Below, piece after piece: positions 25,099-32,600 of a stretch of DNA of 64,000 nt (position 1 is the stretch's first letter; each line of letters opens with the position of its first letter). Position numbers and translations under genes: made by a program. The notes below the pieces were generated by a model, which saw only the letters and a program-made list of their open reading frames with translations, had not been told where the DNA came from and searched no databases. The DNA lies in assembly GCF_900114475.1 (NCBI RefSeq), contig NZ_FOTE01000018.1:1-64000 (forward strand), given 5' to 3'. The stretch is from Paenibacillus sp. 1_12 (GTDB taxonomy: Bacteria; Bacillota; Bacilli; Paenibacillales; NBRC-103111).

Positions 25099-26499
25099 AT
25101 GGACGTAAACAGGAAAGGCGGTGCGGAAATGGATAGATGGAGAGATTGGCTAAAGGAATCTTACGGTAAAAAATTATCAAAGCTGCACGCATGGAACGCT
25201 TGGGTTGTGCTTTTGCTGGCTGTTACGGGTGTTGTGCTCTTTGTCCCGTCGATTCGTGGTGATTTGGGCGCATTGCGTGTTGTTCTCAAACAGGTTCATA
25301 TTGTGCTTGGAATTGCGTCCATTGTCCTCATCGCCTTGTACGTGCCATTGATTGCTAAGCACTGGAAGCAGCTCAAAACGAGATTGAAGCAGCGTTGGAA
25401 TTTGGCGATTGTGCTGTTTTTACTCATAGGCTGGGGGATCACGGGGCTTGTTCTCTGGCAGTTCCACAACCTGCCTCCCATCTGGAGCAATGTTTCGCTG
25501 GTGCTGCATGACTTGTTCACATGGGTAGGAATCCCTTACGCTTTGTATCATTCCATTTCCCGAAGCCGTTGGCTCAAAACGATGCGTTCGGAAGAGTTGA
25601 AGGCAGCTAGACAGCTGCAAGCGGATAAACGGACTGCAGTGAGCGTTGCGGCAGCACAAGCGGGTTCAGAAGCAGTGCCGGGAGCAGAAGTAGGATTGGA
25701 TTCAGGAGCAGTAACTGTGGCAAAAGGCACGATGGGTCCGCAAAAATTTGTGGAATTTTTAAAAAATGCACCGATTTCGCGGGCAACCTTTTTGCGTTCA
25801 GTTATTGGGCTACTGCTTGTATTTGGTGTAGGGCCTTATTTTTATCGCTGGATGAAAAGCGTTTCGGACACTGGGGGGTCAGGGCTGGATCAGATTTATG
25901 CATCCGATGCCAATCATATGCAGCCAGAGCCTGTTGCACTTGCCGAATCCAGCCCTCCAATCGGGGGTGGTTTAAAAGGTGAATTCCGTATCTATACGGT
26001 CACTGATATTCCGGCCTTTTCGAGCGATAGCTGGCAGTTTTCGATTTCAGGCCTGGTCGATAAGCCTATATCGTGGGATTGGGAGCAATTTATGCAGCTG
26101 AAGCGTAAGGTGCAGGTTAGTGACTTTCATTGTGTAACCGGCTGGTCCGTATATAAAGTAACCTGGGAAGGGATTCCGCTGTCCGAGCTACTCGAGATGG
26201 CAGGCGTGAAGAGCCAGGCGCGTTTTGCCAAAATGTATTCAGGTGACAAAGTATATACGGATTGCTTGTCATTGGAGCAGGTCAAAATGGAAGATGTGAT
26301 GGCTGCCGTGCTGATGGATGGGAAGCCGATTCCTAATCAATTGGGAGGTCCGGTCCGGTTGATTGTTCCGAAAATGTACGCGTACAAATCGGTCAAATGG
26401 CTGCAGGCTATCGAACTGATCGAAAAGGAGCATATCGGTTATTGGGAAGTTCGCGGCTACGATAATGATGCATGGGTACCGGGGAGCAGGCTGTCTTAG
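25099..26499 (+). CDS. fusion of cytochrome b-like membrane domain and molybdopterin (sulfite-oxidase fold) oxidoreductase
   Basis: 466 residues. Residues 30-152 hold four membrane helices with several His (30, 67, 88, 123, 137, 151) in a cytochrome b561/MsrQ-like pattern, suggesting haem. A charged/Ala-rich linker follows to ~220, then a fifth helix (231-250) preceded by S-R-A-T-F-L-R (227-233), which resembles a Tat signal with the second Arg changed to Ala. From 295 to the end is a sulfite-oxidase-type domain; Cys345 in F-H-C-V-T-G-W-S is the Mo ligand. Alternative start ATG 25129 would remove ten residues. It resembles MsrP (catalytic) plus MsrQ (haem) in one chain; substrate unproven. 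Followed by MOSC, mobA, moaA and moeA, which supply the cofactor. Confidence 0.85.
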   Translation: MDVNRKGGAEMDRWRDWLKESYGKKLSKLHAWNAWVVLLLAVTGVVLFVPSIRGDLGALRVVLKQVHIVLGIASIVLIALYVPLIAKHWKQLKTRLKQRWNLAIVLFLLIGWGITGLVLWQFHNLPPIWSNVSLVLHDLFTWVGIPYALYHSISRSRWLKTMRSEELKAARQLQADKRTAVSVAAAQAGSEAVPGAEVGLDSGAVTVAKGTMGPQKFVEFLKNAPISRATFLRSVIGLLLVFGVGPYFYRWMKSVSDTGGSGLDQIYASDANHMQPEPVALAESSPPIGGGLKGEFRIYTVTDIPAFSSDSWQFSISGLVDKPISWDWEQFMQLKRKVQVSDFHCVTGWSVYKVTWEGIPLSELLEMAGVKSQARFAKMYSGDKVYTDCLSLEQVKMEDVMAAVLMDGKPIPNQLGGPVRLIVPKMYAYKSVKWLQAIELIEKEHIGYWEVRGYDNDAWVPGSRLS

Positions 26500-26659
26500 A
26501 CAGTGCGGCTCCTTTTGCCGTATGAAGTTTGAGTAGTAACTAACAATATACTTACAAATTACAGCAATTTCGTATAGCCTCGAGTGAATTTTTATTCTAT
26601 AGTAGAAGGAAAAGAGCTTGCTGCAGGACATCCGACAGGCAAGCAGGAGGCTTAACGTC

Positions 26660-27301
26660 ATGAAGCTGGTTTCGCTAAATATTAGTATGCCGGTTACGGT
26701 CGATTATCAGGGAAAACCTGTACAGACCGGAATTTTTAAAAAACCTGTAGCTCAGGAGCTGCTGCTATCTACCACTCAATTGGAGGGGGATGGGCAAGCT
26801 GATCTAGTGAATCACGGCGGAGCGGACAAAGCGGTCTGCGTTTATTGCGCCGAACACTATGACTATTGGCAGGAGAAGCTGCAAAAAAAGTTGTCTTACG
26901 GAGCGTTTGGAGAAAATTTTACAATTACAGGATTGCTCGAATCGGATATTCATATCGGGGATACGTACGAAATCGGTACAGCTGTCGTTCAGCTTAGCCA
27001 GCCTCGGCAGCCATGTTTTAAGCTTGCTTTAAAGCATGGCATTAAGGAGCTCCCCTTGCAGGTCCAAGAAACCGGCTTTACGGGCTATTACTTTCGAGTT
27101 CTGCAAGAGGGACTTGTTTCCGCAGGGCAAACATTCCGTCTGGTAGAGAAGCAGCCGCTTGCTATTACGGTTTCCACGGCCAACCGTCTTAAATATGTCG
27201 ATAAATCCGATACCTCCGGTATTCTTCGACTGTTGTCTGTCGATGCTCTCTCGGACAGCTGGCGAGCTTCTTTCGAAAAACGCTTGGAGAGCTCCGAGTA
27301 G
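26660..27301 (+). CDS. MOSC-domain protein (YiiM-like)
   Basis: 213 residues. N-H-G-G-A-D-K-A-V-C-V-Y-C, G-E-N-F-T-I-T-G and S-Q-P-R-Q-P-C-F-K-L match the MOSC domain, whose Cys coordinates or transfers sulfur in molybdenum-cofactor enzymes such as YiiM (N-hydroxylated base reduction). ATG 26660 is ten bases after GGAGG; an upstream open stretch is non-coding. It lies in a molybdopterin gene run, so it probably handles or uses the Mo cofactor. The downstream gap holds tandem hairpin repeats. Confidence 0.9.
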   Translation: MKLVSLNISMPVTVDYQGKPVQTGIFKKPVAQELLLSTTQLEGDGQADLVNHGGADKAVCVYCAEHYDYWQEKLQKKLSYGAFGENFTITGLLESDIHIGDTYEIGTAVVQLSQPRQPCFKLALKHGIKELPLQVQETGFTGYYFRVLQEGLVSAGQTFRLVEKQPLAITVSTANRLKYVDKSDTSGILRLLSVDALSDSWRASFEKRLESSE

Positions 27302-27319
27302 ATGCGTATGTATTAACCT

Positions 27320-27520
27320 AAGTAAGCGTGTCCCTGTGGGACGAAAAGCGCCCCGAGCACACGCAGTCAATCAACAAAAAATACCGTACACCTTAAAGTA
27401 AGCGTGTCCCGACAGGGACGAAAAGCGTGTATAAACGCACCATAAAGTAGGCATCCCGAAGAGGGAGTCCAGAGGGCAGCGCCCTTTGGGTCCCTCCCTT
27501 CAAGGGAGGGTTGGGGAGGG
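27320..27520 (+). repeat. tandem hairpin repeats and GC-rich palindromes upstream of mobA
   Basis: Three related units: AGTAAGCGTGTCCC-TGTG-GGGACGAAAAGCG (~27321-27350), AAGTAAGCGTGTCCC-GACA-GGGACGAAAAGCG (~27396-27428) and a shorter AAGTAGGCATCCCGAAGAGGGA (~27445-27466). Each folds around TCCC/GGGA. They are followed by GGGCAGCGCCC and TCCCTCCC/GGGAGGG palindromes ending in GGGGAGGG, which also supplies the mobA SD. Confidence 0.7.
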
Positions 27521-27530
27521 TGATAACTTG

Positions 27531-28154
27531 GTGAGGATGGAGATCTCTGGAGTCATATTAGCCGGGGGCAGTAACCGTCGGATGGGCGGAAGCCCGAAGG
27601 CGATCTTGCAGCTGGAAGGCAAGCTATTCATCGAACGGCAGCTGGAAGAGATGAGCAAGCTGTGCAGCGAAATTATCATTGTGGCCAATCAAGCGGAATA
27701 CTTCGAGTCGTTTCTTACCGGTCAGTATTGGAATGTACGGCTCATAAGGGACCTGCATCCTGGAAAAGGTCCGCTTGCAGGGCTGCAAGCTGCAATGGCT
27801 GAGGCAAGATACGAGGAGCTTTGGGTAGTTGCTTGTGATATGCCCTTTGTTTCGGCTCCCGCGGCGCAGCTGATGCTGGAATTAAGGCGCGGCACAGAAA
27901 AAGACTTCCAGATTGTGCTGCCGTTGATTGCGGGTAGACTGCAGCCGCTGCATGCCATCTATCACCGGACCTGTAAGCTTGTTATCGACCAGTTGCTTGA
28001 CGCCGAGTATTACCGGATGATGGCGTTAATCGAGCATGTGGGCAGTACAGTGGTTGAGGAATCCTTGTTTATTCAGCATGAAATTCCGCCCGATTTCACA
28101 GTAAATGTCAATGATCAGGCTGATCTGGAAAAAATTCAGAATGGGCTTAGATAG
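27531..28154 (+). CDS. mobA: molybdenum cofactor guanylyltransferase
   Basis: About 207 residues. The N terminus E-I-S-G-V-I-L-A-G-G-S-N-R-R-M-G-G-S-P-K is the MobA nucleotide-binding signature, with I-R-D-L-H-P-G-K-G-P-L-A-G and A-C-D-M-P-F (Asp that binds Mg-GTP). MobA attaches GMP to molybdopterin to form bis-MGD. The start is uncertain: TTG 27528, GTG 27531 and ATG 27537 are all in frame after GGAGGG (27515-27520); the longer frame reads into the repeat and is unlikely. Its ribosome site lies in the repeat cluster. Confidence 0.88.
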   Translation: MRMEISGVILAGGSNRRMGGSPKAILQLEGKLFIERQLEEMSKLCSEIIIVANQAEYFESFLTGQYWNVRLIRDLHPGKGPLAGLQAAMAEARYEELWVVACDMPFVSAPAAQLMLELRRGTEKDFQIVLPLIAGRLQPLHAIYHRTCKLVIDQLLDAEYYRMMALIEHVGSTVVEESLFIQHEIPPDFTVNVNDQADLEKIQNGLR

Positions 28155-28258
28155 AGTATAAGTCCGCGGGCATTATTTACTTTTGAATTGTAAAATGTGC
28201 GATAATAATATGCATACTACAGTCCATTCTACAATATAAGGAAACGGGGTGAGTGAAT

Positions 28259-29263
28259 ATGGCAGATATACTTCAAGATCGCTTTGGCCGTGTTCATGAT
28301 TATCTGCGCATTTCCGTCACGGACCATTGCAATCTGCGCTGTGTCTATTGTATGCCTGAGGAAGGCATGGAATTTGAGCCCGAGGACAAGATGCTTAGCT
28401 TTGATGAAATAGTTGAAGTTGTCCGTGTACTTGCTGGTCTCGGTGTGCGCAAGCTTAGACTTACCGGTGGAGAACCTCTAGTCCGAAAAAATCTGGAACA
28501 GCTAATAGCCCGTTTATCCGTAATTCCCGGAATTGAGGATATAGCTTTGACAACAAATGGTATCTACTTTGCACAAAGAGCAGATAAGCTGCGCGAAGCA
28601 GGTTTAACGCGAATTAATATCAGCCTGGATTCACTGCGTGCTGATCGATTCTCATTAATCACAAGAGGCGGCGATATTCACCGTGTATTGGCAAGTATTG
28701 AAGCGGCCTATCGTGTGGGTCTGTATCCGATCAAGCTGAATGTGGTCTTAATGAAGGGCTTGAATGACGATGAAATTGACGATTTCCTAATGATGACTAT
28801 GACCCGCGATGTTCAGGTGCGGTTTATTGAATATATGCCAATTGGGCACGATGATGCGAATTGGAAAAGCAAGTACGTGCCTTTAACAACCGTGATGGAT
28901 AGATGTGCGGAAAGAGGTTGGGCGGCCCAGCCATCCGGTGAAGTGTATGGCAATGGCCCTTCTAAAAATTATCGAATCGAGGGCGCACTCGGTTCGTTTG
29001 GATTGATTCATCCGATCAGCGACCATTTTTGCGAAACCTGTAACCGGCTTCGGTTGACGGCGGATGGTAACATTAAACCTTGTCTTTATTGGTCTGATGA
29101 GTTTAATGTACGCTCACGCATCGGCGATGATCTGGCATTGGCAGAGCTGTTTCTGAAGGCGCTTGATGTAAAGCCGGAGAGTCATGAAATGGCCAAAGCA
29201 CTGTTAGATGAACAGCAAAGCCATAGTCCCACATTACGCAGAATGTCGCAGATCGGAGGATAA
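28259..29263 (+). CDS. moaA: GTP 3',8-cyclase (radical SAM)
   Basis: 334 residues. The radical-SAM cluster C-N-L-R-C-V-Y-C (C-x3-C-x2-C) opens the protein, and the second cluster ligands C-E-T-C-N-R-L-R-L and K-P-C are near residues 260-285; G-E-P-L and G-L-N-D motifs are also present. It makes (8S)-3',8-cyclo-GTP, the first step of molybdopterin synthesis. ATG 28259 lies six bases after GGGGTGA; GTG 28253 overlaps that SD. It overlaps the moeA start by one base (TAATG). Confidence 0.96.
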   Translation: MADILQDRFGRVHDYLRISVTDHCNLRCVYCMPEEGMEFEPEDKMLSFDEIVEVVRVLAGLGVRKLRLTGGEPLVRKNLEQLIARLSVIPGIEDIALTTNGIYFAQRADKLREAGLTRINISLDSLRADRFSLITRGGDIHRVLASIEAAYRVGLYPIKLNVVLMKGLNDDEIDDFLMMTMTRDVQVRFIEYMPIGHDDANWKSKYVPLTTVMDRCAERGWAAQPSGEVYGNGPSKNYRIEGALGSFGLIHPISDHFCETCNRLRLTADGNIKPCLYWSDEFNVRSRIGDDLALAELFLKALDVKPESHEMAKALLDEQQSHSPTLRRMSQIGG

Positions 29264-30510
29264 TGAAAACTGTGACAGGTTATCGATTTCAGCGAAAGCT
29301 GGTTCAAGTGGAGGATGCGCAGCAAGCGATCCTCCATTACGTGCGTCTGCAGGAAACAGAGGAAGTAGCGCTTGCTGAGAGCTTTGGACGGCGCTTGGCG
29401 ATGACGGTGACGGCTGATCATCCGGTTCCGCATTTTCGACGTTCCGGTGTTGATGGTTATGCACTTCGAGCTGCTGACAGTATCGGATCGGGACCAGATC
29501 GGCCCATTAAATTAACTGTTACTGAATGGATCCCGTGCGGAACGATGCCCTCGCTACCTATAGGGCAAGGTCAAGCTGCCCGTATCATGACAGGCGCTGT
29601 CGTTCCCGAAGGTGCGGATTCGGTTATTATGATGGAAATGACGGAGGTTTCGACAGATCGTGAGGTAGGTATTCGCAAGCAAATGGCCGAAGGTGATAAT
29701 ATAACACCGATTGGACAAGAAATAGAGCCGGGTGAGGTGCTGCTGCGGCCGGGAAGAATTATTCGTTCGGGTGAGGCGGCAGTGCTGGCAACCTTTGGAT
29801 TCGATACGGTCCGTGTGTTTCGTAAGCCACGAGTTGCGATATTTTCTACAGGCTCGGAGCTGCTGGAGGTGGGGCTGCCTCTGGAGCCGGGGAAAATTCG
29901 CAACAGCAACAGCTATATGCTAGCTGCCCAGGTGAAGGAGGCGGGTGGAGAGCCAGTCATCATGAATGTTTTACCGGATGACCCTGCAGAAGTGGAGAGA
30001 TCGCTGCTGGAGGCATTGGAGCAAGTGGATTTGATGATCACAACAGGCGGTGTATCCGTAGGAGATAAGGATGTACTGGTAGATGTATTCGAGCGTTGGG
30101 ATGGTCAACTGCTCTTTAACAAAATCGCCATGCGTCCGGGAAGCCCTACCTCAGTCGGATATTGGAGAGGAAAGCTGCTGTTCGCCTTATCAGGCAATCC
30201 CGGAGCCAGCTTTGTAGGCTTTGAGCTGCTCGTTCGACCTTACTTGAAAGGCATTCTGGGGAATGCAGAGAGGCTGCATGAAGAGACAAAAGGGTACCTG
30301 CAAGCCGCTTATTCCAAAGGCTCCGCCTATCCACGTTATGTACGTGGAACCATGATGCTGCAGGAAGGCCAAGTGTGTGTCGAGCCTGCCGGCAAAGATA
30401 AATCGAGTATCATGAGGTCAATCAAAGATACAGATTGTCTTATTTATATTCCTTCAGGCGGACGAGGTGCCGATCGGGAAGATCTGGTTCGGATCCTGCT
30501 GCTTAACTAA
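29263..30510 (+). CDS. moeA: molybdopterin molybdotransferase
   Basis: 415 residues. S-G-V-D-G-Y-A-L-R near residue 60, R-I-M-T-G-A-V-V-P-E-G-A-D-S-V, and I-T-T-G-G-V-S-V-G-D-K-D are the MoeA signatures; A-L-S-G-N-P-G-A-S-F-V is in the MogA-like domain. MoeA inserts molybdate into adenylated molybdopterin. Translationally coupled to moaA (TAATG). A hairpin follows the stop. Confidence 0.96.
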   Translation: MKTVTGYRFQRKLVQVEDAQQAILHYVRLQETEEVALAESFGRRLAMTVTADHPVPHFRRSGVDGYALRAADSIGSGPDRPIKLTVTEWIPCGTMPSLPIGQGQAARIMTGAVVPEGADSVIMMEMTEVSTDREVGIRKQMAEGDNITPIGQEIEPGEVLLRPGRIIRSGEAAVLATFGFDTVRVFRKPRVAIFSTGSELLEVGLPLEPGKIRNSNSYMLAAQVKEAGGEPVIMNVLPDDPAEVERSLLEALEQVDLMITTGGVSVGDKDVLVDVFERWDGQLLFNKIAMRPGSPTSVGYWRGKLLFALSGNPGASFVGFELLVRPYLKGILGNAERLHEETKGYLQAAYSKGSAYPRYVRGTMMLQEGQVCVEPAGKDKSSIMRSIKDTDCLIYIPSGGRGADREDLVRILLLN

Positions 30511-30517
30511 AGTCAAA

Positions 30518-30552
30518 CCCCCATGCAGGGCGAACCGCGCTGCACATGGGGG
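30518..30552 (+). terminator. hairpin after moeA (no T run)
   Basis: CCCCCATG (30518-30525) pairs with CATGGGGG (30545-30552), enclosing CAGG/CGCTG. No T tract follows, so it is a stem-loop that may stop or stabilise the moeA mRNA rather than a classical terminator. From here to 30755 I see no gene; TTGGACTG (30676) pairs with CAGTCCAA (30704). Confidence 0.45.
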
Positions 30553-30755
30553 AGAACAAACAATACAAGAATCTCATTTGTACTGGTGTGCAATGCCCCA
30601 ACAGCGCTCATTCGAGCTTTCCCATTCAGAAGGCCTGAAGGCATATTCAAACATAGGCTTGGAGAAGTGAAAGGATTGGACTGGAGCCAGAAGCGGGATG
30701 TATCAGTCCAAGGTGTTCACGTATGTTTATACCTTCTTGGTTATGTAAATTTGAC

Positions 30756-31922
30756 TCATGCTTGAGGGTTTGCTGTTACTTGCTCTTCAAAATCTTCTTC
30801 CTTTGTCTGCTTGGTCAAAAAAGCACCGCCGATCAGAAAGGCTCCACTGACGTAGAAGACAGAAACAACACCTGCCCATGTGCCTAGCAGCCCGAACATC
30901 ATGGGTGCAATCAGCTGGGACAGCCGGTTAATGGAAAGACGCAAACCGAGCACCTCTCCGGTTCGTTCCTTGGGTGAAGCATTATAAGTTGTCGTCATGG
31001 ATAGAGGCTGCCCGCATCCGAGTCCAGCTCCCATAAAAGCACTGAGCACACCAAATAGTATTGCATTACCGGACAATGGCACCAGGATGAAAGATAAACC
31101 TGCGACTAATATGGATCCGAGCAGTACTCGACCGCGCCCGAATTTGCCGCTCAGTCGGCTTAACGAAAAGCGGACGATAACCATAGTCAATCCTTGTATC
31201 GTAATAATCCAGCCAATCTCTGTTGCTGATAAGCCCATTTGGCTGGCGAATAGCGGGAAGTAGGCAACGAATATATCTCTTGAATAGAGCACTAGAGCGC
31301 TGGAAGCGAGCGCTTTACGCAGAAGCGGTATTTTGAGCAGCTGGACCGGAGAACTTGATTTCTCGGTTCTGGCTTTTTTCTTGCGTTCCAATTTAGGAAT
31401 CAGAAAAGATAAGCATACAGGCAAGACGCCGATGCAAGCTGCAACGAAGTATGTAAAAGGATAGGATACCAGCTCAGCCAAATACCCGCCGAGGACAGGA
31501 CCGATTAAGCCTCCAGATGCAACAGCTGTACTGTATATACCAAAATGATGATCACGGTTCTCTTTGGTAGATATATTGCCGATTATATTTTGCAGAGAGA
31601 TGACGCCGAAAATCTGAGATACTCCTATGATGGCTTGAGATACATAAAGTGACCATAGGTAGGGGAACAAGAACGGCAAAGCAACGCCGACAGTCAAGCC
31701 AATCATGCCAAAAATGACGGGCAAGCGGTCTCCGATGAAGTCCGTGATTTTCCCGATATGTATCGCCAATACGAATGGAAAGAAAGCGAACGCTGCTGTC
31801 AGCATACCAATCTCCCAAGTGCTGGCCCCCAGCTGTAAGGCGTACAGGGACATAATAGGCCGGGTACTGAACAGCATGACTTGAAAGCCAAGTGCGATGA
31901 AGATAACGATTCTTAGAGTCAT
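30756..31922 (-). CDS. major facilitator superfamily transporter
   Basis: 388 residues with about 12 membrane helices. G-K-I-T-D-F-I-G-D-R-L is the inter-helix 2/3 loop (D-x-x-G-R/D-R type motif), and R-L-S-G-K-F-G-R-G-R is the mirrored loop in the second half. It resembles the drug-efflux or sugar MFS branch; substrate not readable. SD AGGTAGGA precedes the ATG. A good CcpA-type cre site lies 55 bases upstream (31977-31990), so the gene may be carbon-controlled. Confidence 0.9.
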   Translation of the reverse strand: MTLRIVIFIALGFQVMLFSTRPIMSLYALQLGASTWEIGMLTAAFAFFPFVLAIHIGKITDFIGDRLPVIFGMIGLTVGVALPFLFPYLWSLYVSQAIIGVSQIFGVISLQNIIGNISTKENRDHHFGIYSTAVASGGLIGPVLGGYLAELVSYPFTYFVAACIGVLPVCLSFLIPKLERKKKARTEKSSSPVQLLKIPLLRKALASSALVLYSRDIFVAYFPLFASQMGLSATEIGWIITIQGLTMVIVRFSLSRLSGKFGRGRVLLGSILVAGLSFILVPLSGNAILFGVLSAFMGAGLGCGQPLSMTTTYNASPKERTGEVLGLRLSINRLSQLIAPMMFGLLGTWAGVVSVFYVSGAFLIGGAFLTKQTKEEDFEEQVTANPQA

Positions 31923-31976
31923 GATTAGATTCCTACCTTTAAAGGATTAATATCCAGATGAGATGAAATATAGAAA

Positions 31977-31990
31977 CGTTAGCGTTTACA
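31977..31990 (-). promoter_or_regulatory. candidate cre (CcpA) site upstream of the MFS gene
   Basis: On the minus strand, TGTAAACGCTAACG matches the cre consensus TGWAANCGNTNWCA at 13 of 14 positions. It lies 55 bases before the MFS start, in the promoter region. Confidence 0.6.
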
Positions 31991-32310
31991 CAAGGGTTTA
32001 AGGTGAAAACAAACTGTTATATGAATCTCGATAGATCCCAATTTTACTTTTACCACGAAAAAGTATGGATAGTAAAGCTTTACGAATATAATTTTGCGGA
32101 GAATTTAGAAGGTAAAAGAAATCGATATCGTGTTCACGGGAACTTTTGTGATGCAGCTGCTGTGAATTATTAAGGTAATCTGCTCGCTTTATCGTAGTTT
32201 AGTGAGGTGTGGGGAAGCTGACCATAGGATGATAAGGTAAAGTTTAGGGTAAAGTAAGGATTCATGATTAACAATAAGAGGTTATAGGGTACAAAATCTG
32301 CTGAGATGAA

Positions 32311-32353
32311 CAAAAGGCTGCGCTGTCCCAAAAGAGACGGCGCAGCCTTTTGC
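32311..32353 (+). terminator. orphan terminator in a 678-base gene-free stretch
   Basis: AAAAGGCTGCGCTGTC pairs with GACGGCGCAGCCTTTT. No gene lies upstream on the plus strand within 31923-32310; the MFS gene runs the other way and starts at 31922. The stretch holds the cre site, AT-rich DNA, and direct repeats of GGTAAAG near 32240-32260, so the terminator may end an unannotated RNA. Confidence 0.7.
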
Positions 32354-32458
32354 TCATGAATAGATATAGAAATGACCCAGCAAGCTCAAGATGGGATCGA
32401 ATCTCAGTATCACAACAACGACAAAATATCCCCCTATATTGATTTCGGAGGAAAGAAA

Positions 32459-32517
32459 TGTTAGAATGAGAAATACTCTGAAATTAAAAAAACCGAACAT
32501 GAATAACTTTATCTAAT
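32459..32517 (+). other. candidate leader mini-ORFs upstream of helD
   Basis: GGAGG (32449-32453) is followed six bases later by ATG TTA GAA TGA (M-L-E), whose stop overlaps (ATGA) a second ATG that opens a 16-codon frame: M-R-N-T-L-K-L-K-K-P-N-M-N-N-F-I. The frame ends 83 bases before HelD. The SD and overlap fit translation, but the peptide could be chance. Confidence 0.3.
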
Positions 32518-32600
32518 TATAACACTAATTCGAATGAATTGTCAATGCTACTTTTGAATATCCTTACCTAACTCACTATTTTTGAAAGAGGGCGGCTTGA

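Noticed and set aside
27486-27530. N-terminal extension of MobA
   Set aside because: It reads through the GC-rich palindromes; MobA proteins begin close to the G-V-I-L-A-G-G motif and a good SD lies at 27515.
30523-30765. 80-codon frame after moeA
   Set aside because: Starts inside the hairpin without SD and resembles no family; likely non-coding.
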